Positions 22,996-35,438 of a stretch of 64,000 bases of DNA are shown here, piece after piece. This stretch comes from Bos javanicus. Taxonomy: Eukaryota; Chordata; Mammalia; Artiodactyla; Bovidae. Numbering within the stretch: the stretch's first letter is position 1; each line of letters starts with the position of its first letter. Made by a program: the position numbers and the translations under genes. The stretch is from positions 56,426,878 to 56,490,877 of the forward strand of contig NC_083878.1 of the NCBI RefSeq assembly GCF_032452875.1, read 5' to 3'. The notes beneath the pieces were generated by a model. The model was not told the origin of the DNA. It was given only the letters and a program-made list of their open reading frames with translations, and did no database searches.

Positions 22996-23622
22996 TACAA
23001 TTAAAACTAACTTATACTGTATGCGATAACATAACTAAAGATCCCAGGGATTAGGGTCACCATCAGGAGTACTTTTACTAGGGTTCTGTATTTGTTTCTA
23101 TGTTTTTTTGACTCTGCTCTCTTCAGTGTGCTGGCCTCATCCATTAGTCAGGATAAATGGTGAATAAAATGAATACTGAAAGTAACTGGTACCATATTTT
23201 CCTTGTTCACAGTTTGGGGGGAAATGCTTCTTCCAATACACACTGAATTTATCACTGTGTCTGGAACATTCAATTGATGCAGCTAGTTTAGTTAAATTAG
23301 AGTCCCCCAGAAGTTGGTGACATAATATTGCCATTTATATAACAAATCTGCCACACAAAGAGGAAGAAATGGATATCTGGCAGACAAAATGGCAGAGAAG
23401 TTAGGAGAGAAGAGTGGGAAAGCTTTGGAGTACTAAAGTCTGAGAGAAGAGAGCTAAAAGATTAAAAAGGTGCATAAGGAGTTTGCTGGGACTTACAAAG
23501 ATAGATCTCATGATTTTGCTGAGGATTGGCTCTGTGTATCTTCACTGGATATTGAGAAGTAATTGCAATGAAATATACTAACACTATAACTCCAAGTCAG
23601 AGCCCTATCTCTTATTGTATTT
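22996..23622. other. No recognised feature
   Basis: No repeat landmark or gene that I can support. Confidence 0.5.
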
Positions 23623-23631
23623 AAAGATACT

Positions 23632-23766
23632 GACTCAGAGGGATGGTACAGGGAGGGAGGAGGGAGGAGAGTTCAGGATGGGGAACACATGTATACCTGT
23701 GGCAGATTCATATTGATATATGGCAAAACCAATACAATATTGTAAAGTTAAAAAATAAGAAAAAAT
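23632..23766 (+). mobile_element. L1-BT 3' UTR fragment
   Basis: Matches the 3' end of the full-length L1 at 61440-61585: 'cagagggatggtacaggg', G-rich 'gggagggaggagggagga', 'cacatgtatacctgtggc', then the A-rich tail. Duplication 'aaagatact' at 23623-23631 and 23767-23775. Confidence 0.95.
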
Positions 23767-23775
23767 AAAGATACT

Positions 23776-24994
23776 TGTCAGTTTTTTTTTTTTTCCTTAT
23801 TAAAACATTAAGAAACCATCACTTAATTGCCCAATTTTACTTACCACAAGGTGCTTTTCAGGTCTTAGCACAGATCTGTGCCTCTTCTGGGAGGGAAGTC
23901 CAGTACTCAAGTACTCAATTCTAGAAATGTCCATAAAGTAAATAAATATTTGGCAAATGTATGATCAAAGAAGCAAAGAGAAGTAGAGGAGATTCTCCAT
24001 TCTGATTCTGTTTTTACAATTTAAAGACTGTTTTTAAAAGGAGATTTGAAGCTTCCTGCTGATTTTTAACTTTGGGAGATGCTGAAAAGGGAGTATTCTG
24101 AATGTTTCATGTCTATTGGCAGGAAAACAAGAAAGATCTGGGCATCCAAAACCTTGTACAGTAGGAATATTTGGAGACCTCAGAAATTGTTTCATCTACC
24201 TGAATCAGTTTTCATCTGAAAAATTATCGATGTGTTTTTATGTCCAAAATCAGACCATCTTCAGCTTTCCACAGTACACCATACAAAGATTTCATAGGTA
24301 AATGTGTTCTCTTTGATTGTACTGCTCCAGTTTAAAACTCCACCAAGCAACAGAGACATCTCCACTGACAATGAAGATCGCTGTAGGAAAGAGGGACCCA
24401 TGTTTAGTGAGCAACTGAATTTCATCATCAGTTCAGTCTTAACTGTTGAAAAGTGAATTACTATAATGAGCTCTTATACATGCAGGCAGATGAAAGAATG
24501 GTCACAGGGTGCTTGTTGACTAGAGATTCCTCTGTACTTTAATCATCTCATTTGTAGCTAGACAGGTTTTCAGGACCCAACTATTTCATCGCCTCTCAAA
24601 GGGCCTGCTCAAGCTATCTAATACTGCTAACTAGTTATTCCAAACTGAAATTATAACAGTTGCCTGTTCATTATCATCTTTCATGGTTCTGGGTATTGAC
24701 CAGGCTTAGTTAGACAGGTCTTGATTAGAATCTGAGTCATTTTGAGACGTTTTCTCTTGTGTGAAAAGATTCAGATATATATGGAGGCTGAAGAGCTGAG
24801 CTGCTTCAGAAATCACTCTCCGTGTGGTCTCTCCATGTGGTCTTTCCAGAATGGCAACTTAGAGTAGTTGACATCTTCCATGGAAGGGCTGCCCTGCATA
24901 TGTTTGTGTCCTGAGAGAGATTTAGGCAGAAGTTGTATGGCTTTCTAGTATCCAGCCTGGGCAGTCAGCCATGTCACTTCCAGTGCATTCAAAC
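23776..24994. other. No recognised feature
   Basis: Includes a T-run near 23787 and no supported gene. Nothing else assigned. Confidence 0.5.
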
Positions 24995-25610
24995 CATTAC
25001 TGAACCAAACTTGGGTTCACTCACCCACTGCACAGCAAAGCCAATCCACTGATACCACGCCGTAGCGAAGGAAAGTGTAGCATTTATTGCAGGGTGTCAA
25101 GCATAGAGAATGGGCAGTTAATGCCCCCAAAGACCTGAAATCCAGAATATCTTTTAGGGAAGCGTTTTTAAAGGCAACATTTGGAATAAGGGTTGTAGCA
25201 AGTGGACTTCTGATTGGATGATGAGGTAACAGGGTGATGTTTGAAGAATCTTAATCATCAGCCTCTGGTTCTAATCAGCCTGGGGTCTATGTGCTTGTGG
25301 TCAGTATGCAGTCACTATCCTCATCCTGGGTGTGGCTCTCAGTTTCTGCAGAACAGTTCAAAGACATGCATCACATTGTTATGTCTATCCTTTGAGGAGA
25401 AACTAGGACTATGTTTTACAATTGAACTAGTGTTTAAGCTATCATTACTTTTCTTGTTTACTGCTTTTCCTTTGTTTCAGCATCCCCTCACTTCCTCAAT
25501 TGCTTGATTCTATTCTTTGGAAATCAGGAAGGCCTAGAAGGCTAAAGTCTTTTTCTAAAAACAAAAAATAGGAGACATGGTGGTCTCTCATAACTGGAAG
25601 GGCCCTGATA
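24995..25610 (+). repeat. LTR-like ruminant repeat, copy 1
   Basis: Aligns along about 600 bases with 37690-38305: 'ttactgaaccaaacttggg', 'aaagccaatc', 'catttattgcag', 'gtttttaaaggc', 'catcagcctctggttct', 'tcctttgtttc' and a similar end. 'tttttaaagg' could serve as a TATA-like box. Organisation and length suit a solo ERV LTR (I think of a BTLTR1-type family, from memory and unverified). Orientation is inferred. Confidence 0.6.
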
Positions 25611-26034
25611 GTATACTGCTCAGTTGCATAATCTTTAGAAGAATTGAGGCATTGAAGTCCATATTCAAGGGAGACAAATTAAACCCCACCTCATAATGGC
25701 TGGAATAGCCAAGATCTGTAGAATGCTTTAAATTATCCACCAAATTGTCATTCAACCATGAGAAATTTATTTTTTTAGTTGTGATGAGCTTTTCAAGCAT
25801 CTTATATTTAAGGCAAAATAATTGTCAGAAAGAGCTTCATCCATTATCACTTCATTATTAACTGGGATTAGCATACAAATAAGCATTAAGCACCAGGAAC
25901 ATTAGGAGTAACAGAAAAGACCCTGTGGGAGAAAGAGAGGACTTATATGAACATACCAAGGGAACAAATGTGGCTGGTTCTGATAGAGCTGCTCCCCCCA
26001 AAAAAAATTAATAAAATGAAAGTCAGAGTGGCAT
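25611..26034. other. No recognised feature
   Basis: Unassigned sequence. Confidence 0.5.
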
Positions 26035-26195
26035 TCCTGGGTTCTAGGTCCTGTTGTGCCATGGCTTCTTAGTGTGACCTTAGTTGGTAAGTCACTTCCC
26101 TTCTGGGGCCACTTTGTCCTCATTTGTAAAATATAAAATTGAATTAGATGCTTTCTAGGTCCCTTTCTAGTCCTGACATTCTTCAATCCCATTAT
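26035..26195 (+). repeat. MIR3-like SINE relic
   Basis: Ordered phrases 'gtgtgaccttagttggtaag', 'cttctggggccactttgtcc', 'catttgtaaaat', 'attagatgctttctaggtc' and 'tagtcctgacattct' match the 3' half of MIR/MIR3. Confidence 0.7.
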
Positions 26196-28193
26196 TATTG
26201 CTTTAAATACTGAAACATTTCCTTAATAGGCAAGAAATTAAAAGTCTTGACACTTGGCTATTCATATCATCTGTGCCAACATTTAATGGGTTGAGATGAA
26301 TCACTGAAGGTGAAAGACACCATAGCCAGGGCTGGGTGTCAGCCGAGACCTCATTCAGGAGGCAATGAAAAGAGACAACAAGCATATTCTATACAGTTCA
26401 GTTGAGATAGAAAAGAGGAAATGATCCCTGTAGGCTTTCACTGGACAAAGCAGTCTAAACTATTATATTGCTTTGTCTGATGATTAGATACTGCCTCCCA
26501 GTTTGATCATAGGAAAGGAGAAAGTGTTAATACAATCTAAGAGCACTCATTAGTGTAACTTAAGAGCAGAGAGTGCTTTGACCCTCCAAGGGAGAACTCC
26601 AAGCTTTAATGACATTTGGTTCAGCAGTGTGGGACCCTTAATGAATTTTGGATAATCTAAGAATAGAAAAAATTTTGCACTTTATTGAAAAACTACGCAT
26701 GGTCCATAGCACCTCCTTCTGGGCAGTCTGGTTCCAGGCCGGTTCACTATCTTTGAGCTGTTTCCTGCACCTCATTTTAAATTTCAGGTGACTGATGGCC
26801 TTGCCAGGAGAGTTTCCATTGATGTCTCTCCCCACTGTGGAAAAGTTATTTTGTATCCATTTATAGTTTGATTCCTTTACTCTGTATGTTTGTGCTTTTT
26901 GACATTTACCCTGAACTGTTTATTTTATGTTATATGAATTAACTAAAAATATTTAAAATGTGCTCATTTTGATATCTTTATGAAAGTAATGATTTTGCTA
27001 TTATTTTCTGAAGATTATCATTTAACATAAGGTTGGACCTGAACTTAGCTTAAAATAGTGATTAGAAAGATATTTAAACTGTTTTCCTTTAGAAGTAAAT
27101 AGGATTTTGGAGATTTGGAGATCTGATAGCTTTAGAAGAGGAGAGAACAGTCAAGGAAACCAAACAGGAAGGCCAATGATAAGGTACAGGTTGAAATAGC
27201 AAAATGGGAGCTGGATGGTATAGAGTAGCATTGGGAAAGATGACTAAGGAGAAGGCAAATGAGTTTTACATGGAAGAGGGGAAGAAAAGAACATTAAAGA
27301 TACTTGGGTCTACTGCTAAACTATGTTGATCTGTGTTTGTGATGCTTCAGTGGGTCTTTATTTTATTACTCATTCATTTGCTAACAAATGATATTGCATT
27401 CATGACATTCTGGGAATGGAGTTTGGAGATGTATCGTGTGACAACAGGGATTCAGGTTGTAGCAAAGAAATAAACAAGAAAATCAGAAGCCCTCTAAAAC
27501 TTATAGAAATGTTGAGGGGAGCTTTACTTACGATAGGAGTGGTGACTTTGAGCTATTCTACCATAACATTAAAGGAAACAGTGACATTAGAAGTATGAAA
27601 GGTGTTCATGTTTAGGCAGCTAAAATGTAAGGAAAAGGGGAAGAGAAGACTTGTTACCTATAACGGTACTCTGAACAACCTTTCCTCTAAGGACAATGCA
27701 CAAGGTGAAAACTTCAGAAAATCTGCTCGAAGGTCTTAAAGAGCTAAATGAGTTGTAAAGAATTAGTCAAGTGCAGAAGTAGCAGAGAGATGAGTGTGAT
27801 ATTGAGATCTCTTCAGTCCTGGGAATGTCAGATTATTCCAGAAAAGAGGTGACAGCAACATATGTGACAGCCTCTCAGGGCTGGGGCATCAAAACTCATA
27901 GTAAAGTTTTGTGCTTGAGTTTGGACCCAAAGGCTTATACCCCAGGACTCAGTAAACTGGAAGTTAGCCAACCTTACACTGCAGTCAGCCTCCAGCCACT
28001 GAGAGGCATAGAAAGGTGCAACATTTGAAGTTGGATTAGGGTGATCAGATTGTCAGTGGCCCTAGACATCTGATGGAAACAAATGAAACTCCCTATTGAG
28101 GAAGATAATCATTTTATACTCCAAGTTTTTTTATGATTGTTTTTTATGATGTATCTTTTTAGAAATTTTGGAAAAGGAGATTTTCAATATGAT
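26196..28193. other. Long unassigned interval
   Basis: About 2 kb without clear repeats. A 65-codon minus frame at 26638-26835 is preceded by 'ttttccacag' and followed by 'caataaag', which superficially resembles a terminal exon, but I do not recognise the peptide. Confidence 0.5.
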
Positions 28194-28204
28194 AAACTGT
28201 ACCT

Positions 28205-28482
28205 GCTGCTGCTGCTGCTAAGTCGCTTCAATCATGTCTGACTCTGTGCGACCCCCCATAGACAGCAGCCCACCAGGCTCCCCTGTCCCTGGGATTCTCC
28301 ATGCAAGAACACTGGAGTAGGTTGCCATTTCCTTCTCCAATGCATGAAAGTGAAAAGTGAAAGTGAAGTCGCTCAGTCGTGTCCAACTCTTAGCGACCTC
28401 ATGGACTGCAGCCTACCAGGCTCCTCTGCCCATGGGATTTTCCAAGCAAGAGTACTGGAGTGGGGTGCCATTGCCTTCTCTG
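28205..28482 (-). mobile_element. BOV-A2 dimeric SINE, full length
   Basis: Complete dimer beginning (CTG)4. Perfect 11-bp duplication 'aaactgtacct' at 28194-28204 and 28483-28493. Confidence 0.97.
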
Positions 28483-28617
28483 AAACTGTACCTACCTAAG
28501 CCTAAACAAAATCAAAGAAATAGAGCAAAACTGTGCTAAATAGTGAAAAATTGTACCAGTTATGAATTCAATTATTTGCAGCTTAAGTTGATAGAGGTTT
28601 ATTTATCTTACCTAATC

Positions 28618-28891
28618 GGAGAAGGCAATGGCACCCCACTCCAGTACTCTTGCCTGGAAAATCCCATGGGCAGAGGAGCCTGGTAGGCTGCAGTCCATGG
28701 GGTCGAGAAGAGTCGGACATGACTGAGTGACTTCACTTTCACTTTTCACTTTCATGCATTGGAGAAGGAAATGGCAACCCACTCCAGTGTTCTTGCCTGG
28801 AGAATCCCAGGGACGGGGAGCCTGATGGGCTGCCATCTCTGGAGTCGCACAGAGTCGGACACGACTGAAGCGACTTAGCGGCAGCAGCAGC
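28618..28891 (+). mobile_element. BOV-A2 dimeric SINE, full length
   Basis: Sense dimer from 'ggagaaggcaatggcacc' to 'gcggcagcagcagc'. Short duplication 'aatc' with related following bases. It lies 136 bases from the antisense copy at 28205, making a loose inverted pair of ~275-bp arms. Confidence 0.95.
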
Positions 28892-28967
28892 AATCAGAAG
28901 TCTGGAAGTTGGTAATTACTGGTTCCGTGGTTCAGAAGAAACAGGGCCATTGCCATTTGTAATAGGA

Positions 28968-29195
28968 TAAGATAATATAATGGTTAGGAACACAGATTCA
29001 TCCACTAACAGCCTTGGTTCAAATTTTGACCCCATTATTTCTTAGTTTTGTGACCTCGAACATACCCTTTCATCAGTTTGATTTTTTTCACTTATAAAAT
29101 AAAGAAAATAATAGCTATCCTCAGGCCAATTGCAATGTTAAAAGGGCTAATATATGAAAGTCACCTAGAACAATATCTGGCCCATAGTAATTGTT
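28968..29195 (+). repeat. MIR SINE relic, nearly full length
   Basis: 'ataatggttaggaacacag' (tRNA-related head), 'tggttcaaattttgacc' (box B relic), 'gttttgtgacctcgaac', 'ttataaaataaagaaaataatag' and 'atctggcccatagtaatt' follow the full MIR order. Confidence 0.85.
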
Positions 29196-29202
29196 ACTTG
29201 TA

Positions 29203-29414
29203 TGCTTATGCTCAGTCACTTCAGTCATGTCCAACTCTTTGTGACCCCATGGACTGTAGCCTGGCAGGCTCCTCTGTCCATGGGGTTTTCTCATCAAGAA
29301 TCCTGGAGTAGGTTGCCATTCCCTGCTGCAGGGGATCTTCCTGACCCAGCGATCGAAACTGTGTCTCCTACATTGAAGGCAGATTCTTTACTGTTGAACC
29401 ACCAGGGAAGCCCA
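29203..29414 (-). mobile_element. Bov-tA SINE
   Basis: Antisense, from 'tgctcagtcacttcagtc' to 'accaccagggaagccc'. It abuts the MIR end. Confidence 0.93.
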
Positions 29415-29473
29415 ACTGCTACATAAGCATTAGCTATTCCTACAGGTTTAATTATATGTTCCCAAAATTCATA

Positions 29474-29696
29474 TGGTCTTCCCAGGTAGCACTAGTGGTA
29501 AAGAACCCACCTGCCAAGGCAGGAGATGTAAGAGATGCAGGTTTGATCCCTGGTTCTGGAAGATCCCCTGGAGAAGGAAATGAAAACCCACTGTAGTATT
29601 CTTGCCTGGAGAATCCCATGGACAGAGGAGCCTGGAGGGCTACAGTCCATAGGGTTATGGGGAGTTGTACACAACTGAGGCTACTTAGAACAGACA
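29474..29696 (+). mobile_element. Bov-tA SINE
   Basis: Head 'ggtcttcccaggtagcac', box B 'aggtttgatccc', full body. Perfect 11-bp duplication 'caaaattcata' at 29463-29473 and 29697-29707. The target was the 5' flank of the MLT1-type LTR, if 29463 belongs to it. Confidence 0.95.
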
Positions 29697-29707
29697 CAAA
29701 ATTCATA

Positions 29708-30026
29708 CTTTGAAGCCCTAATCCCCAAAGTGAATTGATTTTGGTGATGGAACATTTGGAAGGTAATTAGGTTTAGATGAAGTCAAGAAGGGGAGGTCTT
29801 TCTAATAAGATTGGTGCTTTTATAAGAGGACAGATTGCTCTCAATTAAGACTACAGTGGGAAGGCGACTGCCTACAAGTCAGGAAATGAACTCTTACTAG
29901 GAACCAAATTAGCTAGAACTTTAATCTTGAATTCTCAGCTTTCAGAGCTGTGAGAAATAAATGTCTATTGTTTAAGCCTCTGGTCTATGCTATTTTGTTA
30001 TAGTAGACTGAGCAGACTAATACAGC
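29708..30026 (+). repeat. MLT1-type MaLR LTR relic
   Basis: 'tttgaagccctaatcccc', 'gtgcttttataagagga', 'ctgtgagaaataaatgtc' (polyadenylation signal), 'attgtttaagcctctggtc' and 'agcagactaatac' follow the MLT1/MST LTR order of the ERVL-MaLR group, an ancient non-infectious lineage. Confidence 0.8.
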
Positions 30027-30246
30027 TAGGATTGTATTAATATATATTTTATGCTACTCATTCTATAGCAACAAAAAGGCTGCTGAACTCCAGTAATTAC
30101 ATCTGCATTCCAGCTACAAAAAGGGAAAATAAAAAGAGAAAGATAATGCCAGTTGCAATGAAATCTTTTCATCAGGAAAGCAAAAGCTTTCCTAGAAATC
30201 TCACATAGAAAACTTTCCCTTACATCTTGGGAAAAACTGGGGTAAG

Positions 30247-32515
30247 TTCAGTTCAGTTCAGTTCAGTTGCTCAGTCATGTCTGACTTTTTGTGACCCCAT
30301 GGGATGCAGCATGCCAGGCCTCCCTGTCCATCGCCAACTCCTGGAGATTGCTCAAACTCATGTCCATTGAGTCGGTGATGCCATCCAGCCATCTCGTCCT
30401 CTGTTGTCCACTTATCCTCCCACCTTCAATCTATACCAGCATCATGGTCTTTTCAAATAAGTCACTTCTTTGCATCAGGTGGCCAAAGTATTGGAGTTTC
30501 AGCTTTAGCATCAGTCCTTCCAATTGAATATTCAGGACTAATTTCCTTTAGGATGGACTGGTTGGCTCTTCTCGCTGTCCAAGGGACTCTCAAGAGTCTT
30601 TTCAAACACCACAGTTCAAAAGCATCAATTCTTTGGCACTCAGCTTTCTTTATAGTTCAACTCTCACGTCCACACATGACCACTGGAAAAACCATAGCCT
30701 TGACTAGATGGACCTTTGTCGACAAAGTAATGTCTCTGCTTTTTAATATGCTGTCTAGGTTGGTCATAACTTTTCTTCCAAGGACCAAGTATCTTTTAAT
30801 TTCATGGCTACAATCACCATCTGCAGTGATTTTGGAGCCCCCCAAAATAGTCTGTCACTCTTTCCTCATCTATTTCTCATGAAGTGATGGGACCAGATGT
30901 CATGATCTTAATTTTCTGGATGTTGAGTTTTAAGCCAACTTTTTCACTTTCGTCTTTGACTTTCATCAAGGGACTCTTTAGTTCTTTTTCGCTTTCTGCC
31001 ATAAAGGTGGTGTCATCTGCATATCTGAGGTTATTGATATTTCTCCCAGCAATCTTGATTCCAGCTTGTGCTTCATTCAGTCCAGCATTTCTCATGATGT
31101 ACTCTGCATAGAAGTTAAATAAACAGGGTGACAATATACAGCCTTGACATACTCCTTTCCCGATTTGGAACCAGTCTATTGTTCCATGTCCAGTTCTAAC
31201 TGTTGCTTCTTGACCTGCATACAGATTTCTCAGGAGGCAGATCAGGTGGTCTGGTATTCTTATCTCCTGAAGAATATTCCAGAGTTTGTTGTGATCCACA
31301 TAGTCAAAGGCTTTCGTATAGTGAATAAAGCAGAAGTAGATGTTTCTCTGGAACTCTCTTACTTTTTCCATGATCCAGCAGATGTTGGCAATTTGATCTC
31401 TGGTTCCTCTGCCTTTTCTAAAACCAACATTCATGGTTCATGTACTGTTTAAGCCTGGCTTGGAGAATTTTGAGCATTACTTTGCTGGCGTGTGAGATGA
31501 GTACAATTGTGTGGTAGTTTGAGCATTCTTTGGCATTGCCTTTCTTTGGGATTGGAATGAAAACTGACCTTTTCCAGTCCTGTGGCCACTGCTGAGTTTT
31601 CAAATTTGCTGGCATGTTGAGTGCAGCACTATCACAGCATCATCTTTTAGGATTTAAAATAGCTCAACTGGAATTCCATCATCTCCACTAACTTTGTTCA
31701 TAGTGATGCTTCCTGAGGCCCACTTGACTTCACATTCCAGAATGTCTGGCTCTCAGTGAGTGATCACACCATCATGATTATCTGGGCCATGAGGATCTTT
31801 TTTGTATGGTTCTTCTGTGTATTTTGCCACCTCTTCTTAATATCTTCTGCTTCTGTTAGGTCTATACCATTTCTGTCCTTTATTGAGCCCGTCTTTGCAT
31901 GAAATGTTCCCTTGGCATCTCTAATTTTCTTGAAGAGATATCTAGTCTTTCCCATTCTGTTGTTTTCCTCTATTTCTTTGCACTGATTACTGAGGAAGGC
32001 TTCTGATTTCTCCTTGCTGTTCTTTGGAACTCTGCATTCACATCGGTATATCTTTCCTTTTCTCCTTTGTCTTTTGCTTCTCTTCTTTTCATATCTATGT
32101 AACGCCTCTTCAGACAATCATTTTGCTTTTTTGCATTTCTTTTTATTGGGGATGGTCTTGATCCTTGCCTCCTATACAATGTCACGAACCTCCGTCCATA
32201 GTTCATAAGGTACTCTGTCTATCAGATCTAGTCCCTTGAATGTATTTGTCATTTCCACTGTATAATCGTAAGTGATTTGATTTAATTCATACCTGAATGG
32301 TCTAGCGGTTTTCCCTACTTTCTTCAATTTAAGTCTGAATTTGGCAATTAGGAGTTCATGATCTGAGCACAATCATCTCCCAGTCTTGTTTTTGCTGTCT
32401 GTATAGAGCTTCTCCATCTTAGCTGCAAAGAATATAATCAATCTGATTTCGGTATTGACCATCTGGTGATGTCCATGTGTAGAGTCTTCTTTTGTGTTGT
32501 TGGAGGAGGGTGTTA
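30247..32515 (-). mobile_element. BovB LINE, 5'-truncated, antisense
   Basis: Begins with the BovB tail 'ttcagttcagttcagttc' and continues antisense through RT into the endonuclease, stopping near 32515 at the 'aacaccctcctccaac' region. About 2.3 kb, hence lacking roughly the first 0.8 kb. No clear target duplication found. Confidence 0.92.
30657..32372 (-). pseudogene. BovB endonuclease-RT pseudogene
   Basis: The longest surviving frame (31434-30877, 185 residues) covers the RT palm: 'RGTRDQIANICW', a catalytic region reading FIHYTKAFDYVDHNKL where other copies have FIDY (first Asp replaced by His), 'GVCQGCILSPCLFN', and the YADD box intact. Upstream fragments (32372-31418) hold the linker and the 'CSDHELLIAKF' end of the endonuclease, in different frames with stops. 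Not functional. Confidence 0.85.
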
Positions 32516-33020
32516 ACTGAGATAAGCCCTGAGTAATCACTGAAAAAGATGAAAGTTGATGGTATGACTTATTCTCTCATTGGAGCAGGACTAGGGAACT
32601 CTACATTTACCTCAAAGACTCAGAGTTCTACTAGCAGGGCTAGTAGAGGTGGCAGAGGAGAAGAACTTTGAGGGTAGAGATAGCAAAGTCTATTGTATAT
32701 ACTGTATGTTTCTCTTTGCTATGTAGAGAAAAATAGTGTGTTTTGATGGGAAACCATGCACCCTATAGAGCATTTTCTTCTTGATTATCTGATATTGATT
32801 CTTTAGGAGTTATTTTACAACTCTATAAATTTTAGATACTTGTTACAATGCAAAAATAATTCATGCCTGTGGACTTGCAAATGAACTCTGTGCATTGGCA
32901 GATTTTCTCTTAGGCAAAACAAGTTCTATTTCCCATTTGAATTCTCATTTCAATATTCCTGAAGCATAAATTTATCTGTTCTTTAGGTTCACTTTTTTTT
33001 CTGGAGTCTGCCATGAACTT
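32516..33020. other. No recognised feature
   Basis: Unassigned sequence between BovB and an L1 tail. Confidence 0.5.
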
Positions 33021-33632
33021 TATTATTTTTTTTTAATGGAATAAAATTTCTTTACAATGCTGTGTTAGTTTCTGCTCTATAACCTCATGAATCAGCTATA
33101 TGTATACATATATCCCTTTCCTCTTGAGCCCACCTCCTAATCTCCTATTCTACACATCTAGGTCACCACAGAGCACCAAGCTGAGCTCCCTGTGCTATGC
33201 AGCAGCTTCTTGCTAGCTATGTGATTTACGGAGAAGGCAATGGCACCCCATTCCAGTACTCTTGCCTGGAAAATCCCATGGGCAGAGGAGCCTGGTAGGC
33301 TGCAGTCCATGGGGTCACTAGAGTCGGACACGACTGAATGACTTCACTTTCACTTTTCACTTTCATGCATTGGAGAAGGAAGTGGCAACCCACTCCAGTG
33401 TTCTTGCCTGGAGAATCCCAGGGAAGGGAAGCCTGTTTGGCTGCTGTCTATGGGGTCGCACAGAGTCAGACACGACTGAAGCAACGCAGCATCAGCAGTG
33501 TAGCTATGTCAATGCTACTCTTTCAATTCCCCCCACCCCACTCCTTCTCCCGCTGTGTCCACAAGTCTGTTCTCTATGTCTGTGCCTCTATTCCTGCCCT
33601 GCAAATATGTTCATCATTTCCATTTTAGATTC
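33021..33632 (-). mobile_element. Artiodactyl L1 3' end, split by BOV-A2
   Basis: Same 3' UTR as 20125-20590 ('cagagcaccaagctgagct', 'ctgccctgcaaatatg'). It is interrupted at about 33228-33500. Confidence 0.85.
33228..33500 (+). mobile_element. BOV-A2 dimeric SINE
   Basis: Sense dimer from 'cggagaaggcaatggcacc' to 'cagcatcagcagtg'. The 9-mer 'tagctatgt' occurs at 33214 and 33501, but the L1 context suggests a few target bases were lost, so I do not insist on it as a duplication. Confidence 0.93.
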
Positions 33633-33948
33633 ACTATTGAACTGGTTGTAACATTTTATTTGTTTCCTCATTAATAAGCTAAATAAACTCTTTAACATTG
33701 TAATCTTTACATGTCTGTATGACTCATGATTTTACTTTTTTCTTGAAAATTATATTTTAAGAGCTAGAAAAATCTACATCTTTAAATGCCACACTTTGAT
33801 TATTATTATTTTTTAATCTCAGGTACTAACACCATTTCTAAAACCTATTAGGAGCTTATTTAACACTTGATGAGTGGATAGATGAAGGAATAGTACCAGT
33901 TATTTAAAAGCAATGAAGTTCTATTTTAGATTAACTGTTAATTAAATG

Positions 33949-34081
33949 TCTGGAGGAAGGCATGGCAACCCACTACAGTATTCTTGCCTGGAGAATCCCA
34001 TGGACAGAGGAGCCTTGCAAGCTATATAGTCCATAGGGTCTCAAAGAATCAGACATGACTGAAGCAACTTAGCACACATTT
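33949..34081 (+). mobile_element. 5'-truncated Bov-tA SINE
   Basis: Body only, from 'ctggaggaaggcatggcaacc', with no tRNA-like head. Duplication 'attaaatg' at 33941-33948 and 34082-34089 shows it inserted in this truncated state. Confidence 0.92.
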
Positions 34082-34089
34082 ATTAAATG

Positions 34090-34544
34090 GCTATAGTTGA
34101 TGGAAATATTTCTTAATAATATGCTATTCTTTTTCACCTTTTGACTTATTAACCAGTTAACAATATCCTACTGTATAAATCTCTTCAGGGATAAAACACT
34201 CTTAAAAGCACTAATATGGTTTTATTATCTGAGATGAATTTTTTTGTGACTTAAGTTTATGAAATAGCATATGATTTAGATTTTCAGAAGGAAGCACATG
34301 GTGTGTACATAGAATTAAGGTTTTTGTTTCTTACCTGCTGCCATTGTTTATTGATGATCAACTTTCTTATTATGAAAGCAATTTATAGTTATTGTAATCA
34401 AATATTCAAAAATACAAATGCAAATTTAATATCTTTATCTTTTCCCAAGTTTCACACACTCAGCTTGGTATAGATCCTTTCATGCCTTTTTTTCTGAGAT
34501 CTGAGATTTGGGTTAAAATATTTGCACCTCCATTTTCTAATTTT
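34090..34544. other. No recognised feature
   Basis: Unassigned AT-rich sequence. Confidence 0.5.
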
Positions 34545-34672
34545 GTAGTCTTCATCAGATTGGTTAACATATCTGAACTTCAGTCTTTGTGTCTTTAAAA
34601 AGGAGATAACCTTCCCAGACAAGGTTTACACAAGGATCCACATGAGATGATGTAAGTAAAGCACAACACTAT
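34545..34672 (+). repeat. MIR SINE relic
   Basis: 'gaacttcagtctttgtgtc', 'aaaaaggagataacc', 'cacatgagatgatgtaag' and 'aaagcacaacac' follow the MIR 3' half. Confidence 0.75.
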
Positions 34673-34954
34673 CTGATTTACCATGGACTTTGTTAGGGAA
34701 ATTAAGAAGATAGTCTTGTTTAGGCTTCAGAGACAAGGCAGAGCAGGCCTCTGACCTTGCTTCCTAACTACCTGGATACTTCCCTGACTGTGAGTGCCCT
34801 GACTGCCTCCTGTGAGTGCAAGTCTTGCACCATAGATAAGATAGGCAAGGAATCTTGAGATTTTTGATCTCCTGGAAGGTATCTGGCCAACCAATACCAG
34901 GGCTTAAAATATTCCAAGTTTTACAAAGCAAAACAAACAGCATTAACATGAAAC

Positions 34955-35438
34955 TGTTAGGGGAAACACACTGACTGAAACTGCCCACCCTGGCCAGGCA
35001 CCATAGTAACCATGTGCATGAGTTGTTTTATGACAGGAGGTCCTGGTAAGGAACAGGGAACTAATAAGCCACCACCAACCGGAAGAGTTCAGGAAAGGTC
35101 AAAAGGAGACACCACGTGTCTGACCACCTCCCAGAATCCTTCTCACTGGCATCCATCTTGGCTGAGCAAGGTGTGCACCACCAGGAAGGACTCTGAGTCA
35201 GAATGATTGGCTGAAGACAACCTGGAAACTAATTCCGTCACCATAAAACACAAGATTGTGAGCCACATGGCAGAGCTGTTCTCCTGTGTTCCCTTACCCT
35301 ACTGTTCTTTCCCCAGGTGGCCTTTGGAAATAAAATTTCTTGCTTTGTCAGCACATGTGTCTTCTTGGACAATCCATTTCAAAGTGTTAGACAAGAACCC
35401 AGTTTTGTGTCCTGGAACGGGTCCCCCTTCCTGCCACA
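34955..35438 (+). mobile_element. Solo ERV LTR with 4-bp duplication
   Basis: Starts TG and ends CA (484 bp), flanked by 'aaac' at 34951-34954 and 35439-35442, the 4-bp duplication typical of gammaretrovirus-like (class I) ERV integration. A polyadenylation signal 'aataaa' lies at about 35328, preceded by CT-rich sequence and followed by 'ttgtcagcacatgtgtc', as in an R/U5 region. No gag, pol or env follows, so it is a solo LTR from recombination. The family name is not certain. Confidence 0.75.
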
